Shown piece by piece: positions 7,641-14,853 of a DNA stretch of 32,450 nt. How positions within the stretch are numbered: the stretch's first letter is position 1; each line of letters begins with the position of its first letter. The notes under the pieces were generated by a model. That model was not told the origin of the DNA. It was given only the letters and a program-made list of their open reading frames with translations, and ran no database searches. The stretch is from contig NZ_CAKZKO010000182.1 of the NCBI RefSeq assembly GCF_937123705.1, positions 1 through 32,450 on the forward strand, given 5' to 3'. The DNA is from an uncultured Paraglaciecola sp. Its GTDB lineage: Bacteria; Pseudomonadota; Gammaproteobacteria; Enterobacterales; Alteromonadaceae. The position numbers and the translations under genes are program-made.

Positions 7641-8909
7641 TCAAACATGACCACCAGCGGTTCTTCTTGAGATAAAATTTCTCAGATACGATGAGCTAGG
7701 AAAAGCATATTTGCCTTGGCTCATTAACACATCATTCCAATCCACACCTTTTTCTTGCTCAGGTATGGGCTGTTTAGGTACAAGAATAAACACTTGTATG
7801 CCTTCTTGTTCAAGCCGAGCTTTTAGAACATCTGCAGACTTTTGGCCTGTTAGCGTTCTATCTTTATCTGCCCAAATCAAGACGGTATGAACCCCTTCAG
7901 GAGCTTCAAATGCTTCTAACAATGTTGCGTTGACTGTTGCCCACACAGGTATGTTAGAACCACGATATGCTGCCAGAGCAGTTTCAACACCTTCGGCTAC
8001 ACCAAGGATACCTTCACCTGGGTGACCCAGTTGAATTGACGCGCCAGTAACAGTAAAGTCTTCTGGAATAGGCATCATTTTCTTTGGTGATGGTACGTTT
8101 GCTTTCATACCGGTTGCTGTTAAGTAAATGCGATGCAAAGTGATTAACTTGCCTTTTTTGTCGCGGATAGCACATACAATTGAGGGAAATTTACCAACCT
8201 CATTGCCATCTTCGTCATAATAAGAAAGCGCCGGGTGAAACCGAACACAATCACTTTTTTCTACTTCTTCCCACCGAAATAACAATTCACGGCTCTGAAA
8301 GTAAGCTCGCATTGGTTCAACCATTTGGCTAGAAATAGGAATGCATTCTTCACTCCATATCTTTGCAATTTTACCTTCGAGTTTTGCGCTATACGCTTTT
8401 TGGCGTTCAGCGTTTGCCTCCATATCTTTCTGCAATTTAGTTAGCCAGGCTTCTGTATTTGCGCTTTTTAGCGTAGACACATTGCTTGGCTTTACACCAG
8501 CTTGCGTGGGTGGCTTTGGAGCCGTTCCAGGCTGGTTAGTTGATGCAGCTTTATCGCTTTTATCACTAACTTTTTGCTGTTGTTTTTTCTCTTCCCATGT
8601 TAACTCTGGTTCAACTGAAAGGAAGTTACCAATTGCTTCAAGGGTTTCTTTGAAACTCCAGTTATTAAGCCACATAAGTAGCTCAAATCCATCGTGACGA
8701 GGCCCGCATGTATTGCATACGCCCCCACCTGTTTCTAAGAAATCTTTTTTAAATAATCGGAACCCATCTTTGCCACCGTGTACAGGACAGCCTACATGAC
8801 GCCCTAGCTTTTTAAGTGCATCAGTTGCGTGCGGTGCAAGTGCTGACACAATGAAAATCCAATTGCCGTTTGCGGCAAAACGTACTTTTTCTGCTTTATA
8901 ATAAGACAT
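7641..8909 (-). CDS. DNA primase, CHC2-type zinc finger plus toprim (P4/plasmid type)
   Basis: This predicted primase makes RNA primers for element replication or for complementary-strand synthesis after transfer. The N-terminal zinc ribbon uses C41, H44, C65 and C68 (GCPVHGGKDG ... GVCNTCGPRHDG). A low-complexity linker (about residues 108-150, Lys/Gln/Pro-rich) separates it from a C-terminal toprim domain with GVAEGVETALAAY (E306) and the acidic motif ADKD (about 347-350). It stops after the toprim domain, so the helicase module of full-length P4-type proteins is absent. The ATG at 8909 is chosen over an in-frame GTG three codons earlier because AAAGGTGAG then stands at the right distance. 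It follows a long leader with three hairpins. Confidence 0.88.
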   Translation of the reverse strand: MSYYKAEKVRFAANGNWIFIVSALAPHATDALKKLGRHVGCPVHGGKDGFRLFKKDFLETGGGVCNTCGPRHDGFELLMWLNNWSFKETLEAIGNFLSVEPELTWEEKKQQQKVSDKSDKAASTNQPGTAPKPPTQAGVKPSNVSTLKSANTEAWLTKLQKDMEANAERQKAYSAKLEGKIAKIWSEECIPISSQMVEPMRAYFQSRELLFRWEEVEKSDCVRFHPALSYYDEDGNEVGKFPSIVCAIRDKKGKLITLHRIYLTATGMKANVPSPKKMMPIPEDFTVTGASIQLGHPGEGILGVAEGVETALAAYRGSNIPVWATVNATLLEAFEAPEGVHTVLIWADKDRTLTGQKSADVLKARLEQEGIQVFILVPKQPIPEQEKGVDWNDVLMSQGKYAFPSSSYLRNFISRRTAGGHV

Positions 8910-8929
8910 TGTTCTCACCTTTATTATGA

Positions 8930-9040
8930 GCCTCGAACATCGAGGCTTCCTTAAACCCCTCTGAAGGGGCTTAAGGAAACCCCGACATTGAGATATTTAA
9001 AAGGGAGTTATCCCAACAGGGATAGGCTCCCCGTTGGGAT
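8930..9040 (-). promoter_or_regulatory. Long primase leader: two hairpins plus an orphan pseudoknot element
   Basis: Next to the primase start lies a 7-bp hairpin (GCCTCGA/TCGAGGC, 8930-8946), then CCTTAA-CCCC/GGGG-TTAAGG (8949-8976). Further upstream, 9010-9040 has an ATCCCAACGGG/CCCTGTTGGGAT stem. The 5' side of its loop (GGGAG) can pair with CTCCC just 3' of the stem, as in the switch leaders. No ribosome binding site or gene follows that third element directly. Confidence 0.45.
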
Positions 9041-9047
9041 TATTCAT

Positions 9048-9392
9048 TTAGAGTGGAGTGCTGAAAACTTCCGCATTTTCAAATGCAAAAGCTATAGCAA
9101 CATCTCCGTTTTGAGTTGTTATGACTACTTCTTCAGGGTTCAGTGAACCATTGAAGCACTCCATTGGGTAAAACAATCGTGTTTTCTTCCAGTTTTTGCT
9201 ATCAGTTAAAGATATTTTTAGCTGTTTTGCGCAAACTTTCAGAAATACATTCAAGTTTTCGTAACCAGGCTTGGTTATTTTATTTAGTAGCTTTTCACTA
9301 ATAAGGACGCTGTAGTTAAAGCCAGCTTCCTTTGCTAATTCATTTATCGATATCAACTTTTTAGGGGTGATTGTTAATTGATTTATGCTCAT
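9048..9392 (-). CDS. Hypothetical protein, 114 aa
   Basis: This gene is not recognised. Its N-terminal half is predicted helical (PKKLISINELAKEAGFNYSV), with a helix-turn-helix-like look that could fit a small DNA-binding domain. The C-terminal half is beta-rich (EEVVITTQNGDVAIAFAFEN). An in-frame ATG five codons upstream exists, but the ATG at 9392 is preferred: GGAG stands nine bases before it, and the leader pairing at 9393-9444 is built around that ribosome binding site. It is preceded by both the pseudoknot leader and the conserved RNA element at 9488-9593, so it probably has independent control. Confidence 0.65.
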   Translation of the reverse strand: MSINQLTITPKKLISINELAKEAGFNYSVLISEKLLNKITKPGYENLNVFLKVCAKQLKISLTDSKNWKKTRLFYPMECFNGSLNPEEVVITTQNGDVAIAFAFENAEVFSTPL

Positions 9393-9444
9393 TGAGGTGT
9401 ACTCCATTATATAGGTACACCTCCTAACGGGGTGTACCGTTAGG
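9393..9444 (-). promoter_or_regulatory. Switch-type leader with pseudoknot, fixes the start at 9392
   Basis: In sense orientation CCTAACGG pairs with CCGTTAGG (8 bp, perfect) around the loop TACACC. GGTGTA directly after the stem is a perfect 6-bp partner for that loop. The same segment, GAGGTGTAC, is also a perfect 9-bp partner for GTACACCTC, which lies between the GGAG site and the ATG. This is one of the cleanest examples of the two-state design. Confidence 0.65.
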
Positions 9445-9487
9445 TAAGGTTAAATAATTTGGAATATAGAATAGCTCTATATAACTA

Positions 9488-9593
9488 ATTTATATGCTGT
9501 TTGTTTGAAGAGGCCAGTTACCTCATTTTTACTCTCATCATGAGAGAAAAAGCTTATTACCATTATTTCCGGAATCTCAGAATAGTGGTAATC
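9488..9593 (-). ncRNA. Conserved 5'-leader RNA element (copy a)
   Basis: In sense orientation there are three hairpins: a 5' stem TTACCACTATT/AATAATGGTAA, then CTCTCAT/ATGAGAG, then GAGG-TAACTGG-CCTC. They are followed by AAACAAACAGCA. Bases 9488-9551 are identical over 64 bp to 15702-15765. It lies upstream of the leader of the 114-aa gene. No activator box is seen here. Confidence 0.6.
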
Positions 9594-9605
9594 AGCCTTG
9601 ATAGG

Positions 9606-9630
9606 GAGAGAGGGGTTACCCCCTCTCTTT
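9606..9630. other. Strong hairpin between genes
   Basis: AGAGAGGGG pairs with CCCCTCTCT, located four bases after the stop codon of the 272-aa gene. On the minus strand it has no T-run, so it may be an RNA 3'-end stabiliser or a weak terminator. Confidence 0.45.
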
Positions 9631-9634
9631 GTGC

Positions 9635-10453
9635 TTACGCTACAATTTTGGCATGCTTCTTAATGCGCTCTCTTGCATCAAAAATAGCCTGATGGATTAG
9701 TTCTTTACGAAAGCCTCCATAACTTTTGTCTCCAGTCTTGATGATCACCCCATATACAGTGTGGACACCAAGAGTTGAAGAAGTTTTTTTATCTATTACT
9801 TCAGCCGCAAATCCAGTCATACGACTCTTTCCATTATGAAAGTTCTCTAGGTCAATATGGCTTAATTTTTCACAAAAAACATCAATGTCATAATGTTCTA
9901 TGGCAGCCACTTCTGAAAACTTAACTATGTAGTTAGCAGTAGTTCGCTCTTCTAATGTTATATTTTCAGATGATACAGCTCTAAATAACCTCTTTGCTTC
10001 ATGAGTGAGCTGCTTGGATACTTTAATCGCATCTTCTTTTATCATTTTACAAACTTTAACCCAGGCTAAGATTAACTCATCCCCTAGGCCATTCATTATT
10101 ACTTCGCCTTGCTCATATAAGAAAGTAAACAATTCAAAGTTTTCATTAAAGCTCATAACTTCACTGAAAGACGTGTTTTGCAATACGCCTTTACTGACTA
10201 TTGTAAATGCGTTCAAATCAACTCCCTCTGCAATTAGCAGGAGAGCTTCTAGGCACTCCACCTCGACAAGTGAATTTTCGCAATTTAACAGAAGGCGCTC
10301 CAATATAACCAAAGCGTTTTCAAAGGATAAATTTCCAGTAAAAACAACTCCATTATTTTGACCTTCCTCTAAATTAAATTTCACCTCCATATTTTCAGGG
10401 TAATTTAATTCTACTAAGCGATCTTTGAGGTAGCTAGCAATTGTGTATTTCAT
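9635..10453 (-). CDS. Hypothetical protein, 272 aa
   Basis: I do not recognise this mostly helical, acidic protein. Its central part consists of amphipathic helices (LILAWVKVCKMIKEDAIK), and the C-terminal 60 residues read as a small alpha/beta unit (TLGVHTVYGVIIKTGDKSYG, then a basic helix ending KKHAKIVA). There is no signal peptide or membrane segment. The start ATG at 10453 has AGGAGC seven bases upstream, and only 8 bases separate it from the stop of the 78-aa gene, so the two form one translational unit under the leader and promoter at 10699-10872. Confidence 0.65.
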   Translation of the reverse strand: MKYTIASYLKDRLVELNYPENMEVKFNLEEGQNNGVVFTGNLSFENALVILERLLLNCENSLVEVECLEALLLIAEGVDLNAFTIVSKGVLQNTSFSEVMSFNENFELFTFLYEQGEVIMNGLGDELILAWVKVCKMIKEDAIKVSKQLTHEAKRLFRAVSSENITLEERTTANYIVKFSEVAAIEHYDIDVFCEKLSHIDLENFHNGKSRMTGFAAEVIDKKTSSTLGVHTVYGVIIKTGDKSYGGFRKELIHQAIFDARERIKKHAKIVA

Positions 10454-10461
10454 GCTAGCTC

Positions 10462-10698
10462 CTAGCTTAAGTTTATTTTTTTAAAATCAACTTCTGACTC
10501 ATCGCCATAAGTGTAAAACACAGCGCCATCGTTGTTTACAGAAACAAAAATGGAACAAAGAAGCCCAGTTTTTTGGCTCGCGTAAGAGATGCTGATATGC
10601 ATTCCACGATACTGGCTTCTGAGTGCGCTTTCGATTTCTTCAACAGAGTCAAATGACTGTACTTCTGCGAAGTTTTTTATTTTAAATTTATTAGACAT
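10462..10698 (-). CDS. Hypothetical protein, 78 aa
   Basis: This unrecognised small alpha/beta protein reads as helix (FAEVQSFDSVEEIESALRSQ), then strands (MHISISYASQKTGLLCSIFVS, GAVFYTYGDES). It is the first gene of a transcript that has an activator-type box, a -10 hexamer, the conserved RNA element and a switch leader, all within 175 bases upstream. The GGAG site lies seven bases before the ATG at 10698 and is part of the leader pairing. It is probably coexpressed with the 272-aa gene. Confidence 0.65.
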   Translation of the reverse strand: MSNKFKIKNFAEVQSFDSVEEIESALRSQYRGMHISISYASQKTGLLCSIFVSVNNDGAVFYTYGDESEVDFKKINLS

Positions 10699-10752
10699 GG
10701 TATCTCCAAGAATAAATTTGAGATACGTAACCCAGCTGGATTGCGTATCTCA
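10699..10752 (-). promoter_or_regulatory. Switch-type leader, strand-exchange form
   Basis: TGAGATACG pairs with CGTATCTCA (9 bp), with AATCC/GGGTT inside. GTATCTC is equally a perfect 7-bp partner for GAGATAC, which contains the ribosome binding site. The same arm thus has two identical targets, one upstream and one at the start of translation. Confidence 0.6.
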
Positions 10753-10768
10753 GTTAGGTTAATATTTT

Positions 10769-10816
10769 TACTGTTTAAGGCCAGTTACCGCTCATAGTCA
10801 AATACTGACTGTATAG
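10769..10816 (-). ncRNA. Conserved 5'-leader RNA element (copy g, short)
   Basis: In sense orientation AGTCA/TGACT forms the variable hairpin. GGTAACTGGCC then gives the conserved core and TAAACAGTA replaces the usual tail. It begins a few bases after the -10 hexamer TATATT (10823-10828), so it is the 5' end of the transcript. Confidence 0.5.
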
Positions 10817-10822
10817 AAACAG

Positions 10823-10872
10823 AATATAGTCAAAAACATTTAGTCACAAAGCTCTATCCGCCCTTTTGGGGT
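10823..10872 (-). promoter_or_regulatory. Activator box (AcaCD/SetCD-like) and -10
   Basis: The box GCCCTTTTGGGGT lies at 10860-10872, and the -10 TATATT begins 32 bases from its edge in the minus direction. It is followed by the RNA element and the 78-aa gene. There is no convincing -35, as expected for an activator-dependent promoter. Confidence 0.55.
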
Positions 10873-10900
10873 GTATAAAGAAAAGTTTCACATGTGAAAC

Positions 10901-11236
10901 TTATTCTACAAGTGTAATAACCCTACACTCGCCGGTTTGCCCTGTTAATACGCACTCGCCCAGCTCTGTTCTTGCTCTGGATATAAGCAGAAGATCAAGC
11001 GGGACTGGTTGCCCAAGTGCTATTAATTTATTTATATTTGCTTCATTCTCATCATTAGTCTCATATGAAAAATATAGGCTTTGCCCAAACTCGTATAGAT
11101 GGCCGAATTTATCATCCAGAAATTTTTCAACTTCTGCTTGTGAAACGCTGAGTAAAAACAAAATTTCATCACCAAAATCCATGTGTCCTCCAATTAAAGT
11201 TGGCCCTTTTAATGTATAAGAGGCTAACTTCATCAT
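10901..11236 (-). CDS. Hypothetical protein, 111 aa
   Basis: This is unrecognised. It is a soluble acidic protein with an N-terminal strand-rich part (LASYTLKGPTLIGGHMDFGD), a helical middle (SQAEVEKFLDDKFGHLYEFG) and a C-terminal segment ending in GECVLTGQTGECRVITLVE with two Cys. The start overlaps the end region of the 142-aa gene, with only two bases between stop and ATG. No clear ribosome binding site is present, which suggests translational coupling. It ends 28 bases before the promoter box of the next transcript. Confidence 0.6.
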   Translation of the reverse strand: MMKLASYTLKGPTLIGGHMDFGDEILFLLSVSQAEVEKFLDDKFGHLYEFGQSLYFSYETNDENEANINKLIALGQPVPLDLLLISRARTELGECVLTGQTGECRVITLVE

Positions 11237-11238
11237 GT

Positions 11239-11667
11239 TTAATTAAAAAGTAGTGGAACAATTCCTGTCATGAGCCCCATCACGCCAAGCACAGCACCAG
11301 CCACACCTAACTTAATTGATAGTTGAACATTTTGATCAGGGTGGTGCCAAAACCAGCCCCAAATCTCCCAAGGTTTTGCTCTACGTACTTCTAAATTTAC
11401 ACATTGCTCATAGCTAACATTTAACGCATCAACTGCATCATAATCTAATCCTATGGCATTTTTGCAAATCCTTAAACCAGAATGACCCATAGCGTATCTA
11501 AGGACTTTACAGCCATTATTATTGTTAATTATTACTAACGGTTCTCTTCTAAAAAAACGACTTTTGTCTTTCCTAGTTGAATCCATATTGTAATTATTAA
11601 GCCTAACAATGCAGTGCTGAAGGCCGCTATCCTCTGAAGGTAAACGGATTACGTTTTCAATTTTCAT
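11239..11667 (-). CDS. Hypothetical C-tail-anchored membrane protein, 142 aa
   Basis: The N-terminal 110 residues are soluble, contain four Cys (including QHCIVRL and KNAIGLDYDAVDALNV-YEQCV), and are unrecognised. A single hydrophobic segment near the C-terminus (about 118-140, LGVAGAVLGVMGLMTGIVPLLF) would anchor the protein in the inner membrane. The sequence WEIWGWFWHHPDQN before it is rich in Trp and His and would lie at the membrane face. The AGAGGT site precedes the ATG at 11667. The upstream hairpin is a plain 11-bp stem and does not show the alternative pairing seen in most leaders. Confidence 0.6.
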   Translation of the reverse strand: MKIENVIRLPSEDSGLQHCIVRLNNYNMDSTRKDKSRFFRREPLVIINNNNGCKVLRYAMGHSGLRICKNAIGLDYDAVDALNVSYEQCVNLEVRRAKPWEIWGWFWHHPDQNVQLSIKLGVAGAVLGVMGLMTGIVPLLFN

Positions 11668-11683
11668 AAATACCTCTATGATT

Positions 11684-11714
11684 CTGAAGCACCAACCTTT
11701 CGGTGGTGCTTCAG
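11684..11714. other. Perfect 11-bp intergenic hairpin
   Basis: CTGAAGCACCA pairs with TGGTGCTTCAG across a short loop, with a T-run on the plus-strand side only. It begins seven bases after the stop of the 84-aa gene. It could block antisense transcription or act as a leader hairpin for the 142-aa gene. Confidence 0.5.
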
Positions 11715-11721
11715 TGGTTTT

Positions 11722-11976
11722 TTAACAGTAGAGTTCAAGCGTTCTTACATGCTCAGGACTTACTTCAATACAACTACTTACAGAGTAATGAAACTCCCAT
11801 GCTAGGTCAGCGATACCGCCATGAGCCCATTCTGAGTTTTCACCAATAGTACCGTGACACTCATCAAGTAATGCTTTGCGTTCAGCTTCTTCTACTGAAA
11901 GCGCTTTAATTAATTTTTGAGTTGATTTGGCATATTCGCCAGCTTGTATATTCAGTTTAACTATGAATGTTTTCAT
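11722..11976 (-). CDS. Hypothetical protein, 84 aa
   Basis: This is an unrecognised small alpha/beta protein: strand FIVKLNIQAG, helix STQKLIKALSVEEAERKALL, then a His/Cys-containing loop and strand FHYSVSSCIEVSPEHV. The first 45 residues have the look of plasmid-borne small proteins that begin with a strand and a regulatory helix, but no family can be named. It is the first gene after the RNA element at 12050-12148, and its leader holds one of the clearest pseudoknot switches. AAAGGA precedes the ATG. Confidence 0.6.
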   Translation of the reverse strand: MKTFIVKLNIQAGEYAKSTQKLIKALSVEEAERKALLDECHGTIGENSEWAHGGIADLAWEFHYSVSSCIEVSPEHVRTLELYC

Positions 11977-12040
11977 AATGAGTTCCTTTAGTTGTTTAAA
12001 GGCACATCATCCCCTTTTGGGGCTGATGGCCCCTTGAGGG
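11977..12040 (-). promoter_or_regulatory. Switch-type leader with pseudoknot
   Basis: CCC/GGG and GGGGC/GCCCC enclose the loop CATCA, and TGATG after the stem is its perfect complement. TGATG plus CCTTTA can instead pair with TAAAGG and CATTA around the ribosome binding site and start codon (6 bp plus 5 bp). The CCTTTA/TAAAGG stem fully hides the ribosome binding site. Confidence 0.65.
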
Positions 12041-12049
12041 TTTTAAATT

Positions 12050-12148
12050 GCTGTTTGTTTATAGAAGCCAGTTACCTCATTTTCACCCGTTATTGGGTAA
12101 AACCTTTTCTCAAAGCTGGATTTGTTAAAGCATCTTTGACAAAAGGTT
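12050..12148 (-). ncRNA. Conserved 5'-leader RNA element (copy b)
   Basis: The sense 5' stem is AACCTTTT/AAAAGGTT with CAAAG/CTTTG inside. The middle hairpin is ACCC/GGGT, and GAGG-TAACTGG-CTTC is the conserved hairpin with a G-T pair. The tail AAACAAACAGCA follows. The middle stem differs completely from copy a while keeping its pairing. Confidence 0.6.
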
Positions 12149-12154
12149 GAAATG

Positions 12155-12182
12155 CAGGAGGCGCAATTAAGCGCGCCTCCTG
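12155..12182 (+). terminator. GC-rich hairpin with plus-strand T-run
   Basis: AGGAGGCGC pairs with GCGCCTCCT (with one unpaired base), followed on the plus strand by TTATTTTT. No plus-strand gene ends here. It sits between the 204-aa gene stop and the RNA element, and may stop antisense transcription or act as a weak two-way terminator. Confidence 0.45.
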
Positions 12183-12228
12183 GTTATTTTTCAATTAAAA
12201 ATAATATTCATAGATAAATGGTTCATCC

Positions 12229-12843
12229 TTATTCATCTTCAGAAGAATAGGGAATGTTAGGCCAGTAAAAAACAAAACCAAAACCCATATTATCTTTTTT
12301 AGGCTGTCCAAATTCTTTGTACACCTTACCTACTTGCATCACAACTTCGCTAATATCATGACCAGCCGGCGTTGATATGCTTAAGCAGGTTTGCCCATAC
12401 ATAAAGCGCCCTGAATAGCTTGATACTCGATACAAGTCCCTTTCGCGATCACTATTAAGTTCTTTAGCTGCTTTGCGTAGAACACCCGCAAAAATTTTAG
12501 CTTTGTCACTCATCGGGATTTCACCGAGACTTTGTATCGCTAGCACAGATTCAACATTTCCATCACCTATAGCTTTTTTGGCTAAGGTAACTTTCTGTTG
12601 TATCAACTCTTCAGAAAACGGTTTCCAAATTTCTTCAGCGTCTTTTTTAATGCTTTGTATAGCTTCTTCCCAGCTCCAAAAATCAACACCTTCTCTAAAA
12701 GAGCAATGATCTGGTTCTTTTTCTTTAGCTACACACTCAAGTATAAGCTCATAACCCTCATACCACTTACCATGAAATGCTGGAGTGAACTCTAGGACAG
12801 CTGCTGATGCAATGCCCAATGCTTGTTGTTTTATAGATTTCAT
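12229..12843 (-). CDS. Hypothetical protein, 204 aa
   Basis: I do not recognise this protein. It is soluble, with a helical N-terminal two-thirds (WEEAIQSIKKDAEEIWKPF, KVTLAKKAIGDGNVESVLA) and a C-terminal strand-rich part (DNMGFGFVFYWPNIP). It contains four Cys residues without a recognisable spacing motif. The start ATG follows GAAGGT. Its upstream neighbour, the 378-aa gene, ends 83 bases before its start, and the gap is a switch-type leader. It lies in a block of accessory genes with no family assignment. Confidence 0.6.
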   Translation of the reverse strand: MKSIKQQALGIASAAVLEFTPAFHGKWYEGYELILECVAKEKEPDHCSFREGVDFWSWEEAIQSIKKDAEEIWKPFSEELIQQKVTLAKKAIGDGNVESVLAIQSLGEIPMSDKAKIFAGVLRKAAKELNSDRERDLYRVSSYSGRFMYGQTCLSISTPAGHDISEVVMQVGKVYKEFGQPKKDNMGFGFVFYWPNIPYSSEDE

Positions 12844-12915
12844 ATTGTTGCTACCTTCTAAAATTAGATTTTAGAGCGCAGCAACCCCGCTAGGGCTAAC
12901 TGCGCCCTATGAGGG
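12844..12915 (-). promoter_or_regulatory. Switch-type leader with pseudoknot
   Basis: CCC/GGG and AGGGC/GCCCT surround the loop GCAGTTA, and the segment TTGCTGC after the stem pairs with the loop (GCAG/CTGC plus wobble). GTTGCT can instead pair with AGCAAC just before the ATG, extended by CTAAAAT/ATTTTAG. The ribosome binding site AAGG lies within the internal loop rather than being fully paired. Confidence 0.5.
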
Positions 12916-12926
12916 ATTATTTAGTT

Positions 12927-14063
12927 TTATACGACTTTTTGAGCGAGGTTTTCTACTTTTGATTTGACAAGATAAGTCATCTCTTCCATAGCGTTATCGC
13001 CACCTATATAGCCCCATACGTCTTCAGAATCATCAAAAGCCCATTTAGGGTTGTCTTGTGTACCTACATTATTGAAAGTAGCAATAACAACACCAAAAAC
13101 AGACCCTTGAAGCCATTGGTTGTACGTTTCCAAAGTGCACTCAGCTAACTCAGTAGCAGCTCTTTGGCGGCCAATTAACAGCCTTTTTTCTGTACTTAAT
13201 TTTCGTCTTAAAGGCTTGTGCTTGTTTACTACCTGCATCATCCATTCAAACGCATCTGACCAGCTATTAAACTTTCTGTTTTCATTAGTAGCAAAATCGC
13301 TATCAAATTCAACATAGTATAATATTCGGCCACCGTTCTTAGACCAAGCACCATTATCCTTGATCTGCCCAAAGGAATAACACGCAGCGCGCCTTTCTAT
13401 TTCTTCTTTCGCTACTTCATCAGGAACCCAGCAACCAATACCATTAGCTGTATCCCAACGATCTTGAATACCAGCACCTGATATTGACCAGCATTGTCCT
13501 CCATGCTCATAGCAATCAAGCATAACAGCACATTGCTCGCCAATAAGTCCTTCACTCCGTAGGCTTGACCACAATTCAACTTTCACTTCGTGAGTAAAAT
13601 CAAAGTCATCAATAGAGCAAACATCTTCTCTCCATAGTTTTGCAGCTCGGCGTTTATAGTAAGCCTCACTGTAAGTAGGGCGAGCCCCTGGAGTTTGTTC
13701 AGCCCAAATCTGAAACTCAAGAGAGTTTTGAGCTTTTTGTAGCCAAAGACTTCTTAATCGTTCCTCATAATCTTCGATTAGACTTAAGTCCGGTAGCCAT
13801 TCATGATTTAGCGCAAGTGAATCTTGCATCTCCTCATGAGTAGTCGAGTTTCGGTGTGCGGAGTAAATTAACCCACTGCCTTCACTAAACGGGGATTCGC
13901 AGTGATGATCATCACTTAAATAACCCACAATTAGCTCGTTTCCTACAATGTGTATGTTCTCTTTGTAGTATTCTGAAAGTTCAGTGGTTTTGAACGGTAA
14001 ATCAAGCTCGTTTAAACGAACTTCTTTAACATTCGCATTATTAACTTTGTTCTGATTGTACAT
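12927..14063 (-). CDS. Hypothetical protein, 378 aa
   Basis: This is the largest unrecognised protein in the accessory block. It is acidic and Trp-rich. The middle contains SLRSEGLIGEQCAVMLDCYEHGGQ-type sequence and GAGIQDRWDTANGIGCWVPDE. The C-terminal half has KFNSWSDAFEWMMQVVNKH and GSVFGVVIATFNNVGTQDN. There is no signal peptide or membrane span. The GAGIQDRWDT... and WVPDE patterns recall plasmid proteins annotated only as hypothetical. AGGAAAG precedes the ATG at 14063. It is followed by the 204-aa gene and preceded by the 123-aa gene on the same strand. Confidence 0.65.
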   Translation of the reverse strand: MYNQNKVNNANVKEVRLNELDLPFKTTELSEYYKENIHIVGNELIVGYLSDDHHCESPFSEGSGLIYSAHRNSTTHEEMQDSLALNHEWLPDLSLIEDYEERLRSLWLQKAQNSLEFQIWAEQTPGARPTYSEAYYKRRAAKLWREDVCSIDDFDFTHEVKVELWSSLRSEGLIGEQCAVMLDCYEHGGQCWSISGAGIQDRWDTANGIGCWVPDEVAKEEIERRAACYSFGQIKDNGAWSKNGGRILYYVEFDSDFATNENRKFNSWSDAFEWMMQVVNKHKPLRRKLSTEKRLLIGRQRAATELAECTLETYNQWLQGSVFGVVIATFNNVGTQDNPKWAFDDSEDVWGYIGGDNAMEEMTYLVKSKVENLAQKVV

Positions 14064-14130
14064 AATTGCTTTCCTGTATTATGGGTGTGCTATCCCTCCC
14101 AACAGGGGAAATAGCACTGTATGATTATTA
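14064..14130 (-). promoter_or_regulatory. Leader hairpin, possible switch (weak)
   Basis: GTGCTAT pairs with ATAGCAC around an inner TCCC/GGGA. The ascending arm GCTATTTCCCCTGT could instead pair with ACAGGAAAGC over the ribosome binding site, with two small bulges. A CCCTTAAGGG palindrome follows the upstream stop codon. This fits the family less well than most. Confidence 0.35.
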
Positions 14131-14147
14131 CTCTTTAGGGTAATCCC

Positions 14148-14519
14148 TTAAGGGTTATTACTTTTAGTGTTCAACCTGTTTAAAGTAAAGAGCGTTTGCT
14201 CTCTAAGCGTTTCTGGGTTGTAACCTAACTCTGAACAACAAACGACAAACGAAAATGGATCTATATTATTGGACATTAACCAAACCATCGATTCATCTTT
14301 AGTTGCTACGCCTGCTCTGCCATCAGCTAGAGATCTTAGGGTGTTACATAGTAAGCCTTCTCTAAGGACTGTAATAGCTGACTCACCCCATTCAACCTTT
14401 GGTTTGAATGGGATTATTTGTGCTGTCTTTACTGGCTCGTAAGGGCCAAATATATCCAGTTCAAGTTGAACCTCTTGATTATCAAGATGCTCATATAAGT
14501 TAATATTTAGTGCTTTCAT
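14148..14519 (-). CDS. Hypothetical protein, 123 aa
   Basis: This is unrecognised. The N-terminus (INLYEHLDNQEVQLELDIFG) is followed by a basic stretch and a helical C-terminal half (ESAITVLREGLLCNTLRSLA, SFVVCCSELGYNPETLREQ). It has three Cys, two of them adjacent. It is probably soluble. The ribosome binding site AAAAGG lies about seven bases before the ATG at 14519 and is part of the leader pairing. It sits between the 58-aa gene and the 378-aa gene, all on one strand with leader-sized gaps. Confidence 0.6.
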   Translation of the reverse strand: MKALNINLYEHLDNQEVQLELDIFGPYEPVKTAQIIPFKPKVEWGESAITVLREGLLCNTLRSLADGRAGVATKDESMVWLMSNNIDPFSFVVCCSELGYNPETLREQTLFTLNRLNTKSNNP

Positions 14520-14578
14520 GAGCTTACCTTTTAAACTTAAGGGCTCAAAACCCAGAAAGGGTTAAGAGCCTTTCTGGG
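14520..14578 (-). promoter_or_regulatory. Switch-type leader with pseudoknot
   Basis: CCCAGAAAGG pairs perfectly with CCTTTCTGGG around a loop that starts with GCTC. GAGCC after the stem pairs with GGCTC at the loop. TGAGC plus CCTT can instead pair with AAGG and GCTCA, covering the ribosome binding site and the start codon edge. Confidence 0.6.
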
Positions 14579-14598
14579 AGCAAATTTCATATTAGTAC

Positions 14599-14775
14599 TT
14601 AGAATTTTTGACTTTCAATTTGGTTTTCTAACCAGGATTTCAATGAGATAAGCTCTTTGAGATATTCTGGCTCGCATTCCTTTTGAGCATCAATTGATAC
14701 CGCTTGCAACATACTCTCCGCTTCGGAAAGTGTTTCAATATTGCCACCGGGAAACTTTACGTGTTGTGTACTCAT
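14599..14775 (-). CDS. Small hypothetical protein, 58 aa
   Basis: The frame reads MSTQHVKFPGGNIETLSEAE and ends KSWLENQIESQKF. It starts at ATG 14775 with TAGGAG seven bases upstream and stops at TAA 14599-14601. It is acidic and mostly helical and is not recognised. Its own leader and good ribosome binding site argue that it is real despite its size. It lies between the ferredoxin gene and the 123-aa gene. Confidence 0.65.
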   Translation of the reverse strand: MSTQHVKFPGGNIETLSEAESMLQAVSIDAQKECEPEYLKELISLKSWLENQIESQKF

Positions 14776-14820
14776 AATTACTCCTATTGAAGAAATTTAC
14801 CGCCCTAGTAGGGAGTAAGT
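14776..14820 (-). promoter_or_regulatory. Switch-type leader, strand-exchange form
   Basis: TTAC-CCCTA pairs with TAGGG-GTAA as a local hairpin. The ascending arm TTACTCC is a perfect 7-bp partner for GGAGTAA at the ribosome binding site. Only one of the two can form. Confidence 0.5.
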
Positions 14821-14829
14821 TCCTATGTT

Positions 14830-14850
14830 AAAAACGCTTAAAAGCGCGTT
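14830..14850 (-). terminator. Weak terminator-like hairpin after the ferredoxin gene
   Basis: In sense orientation AACGC pairs with GCGTT across six bases and is followed by a run of T, three bases after the ferredoxin stop codon. The stem is short, so read-through is likely. Confidence 0.4.
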
Positions 14851-14853
14851 AAG

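Noticed and set aside
8341..8697. 118-aa plus-strand frame
   Set aside because: Antisense to the primase, with no start signals.
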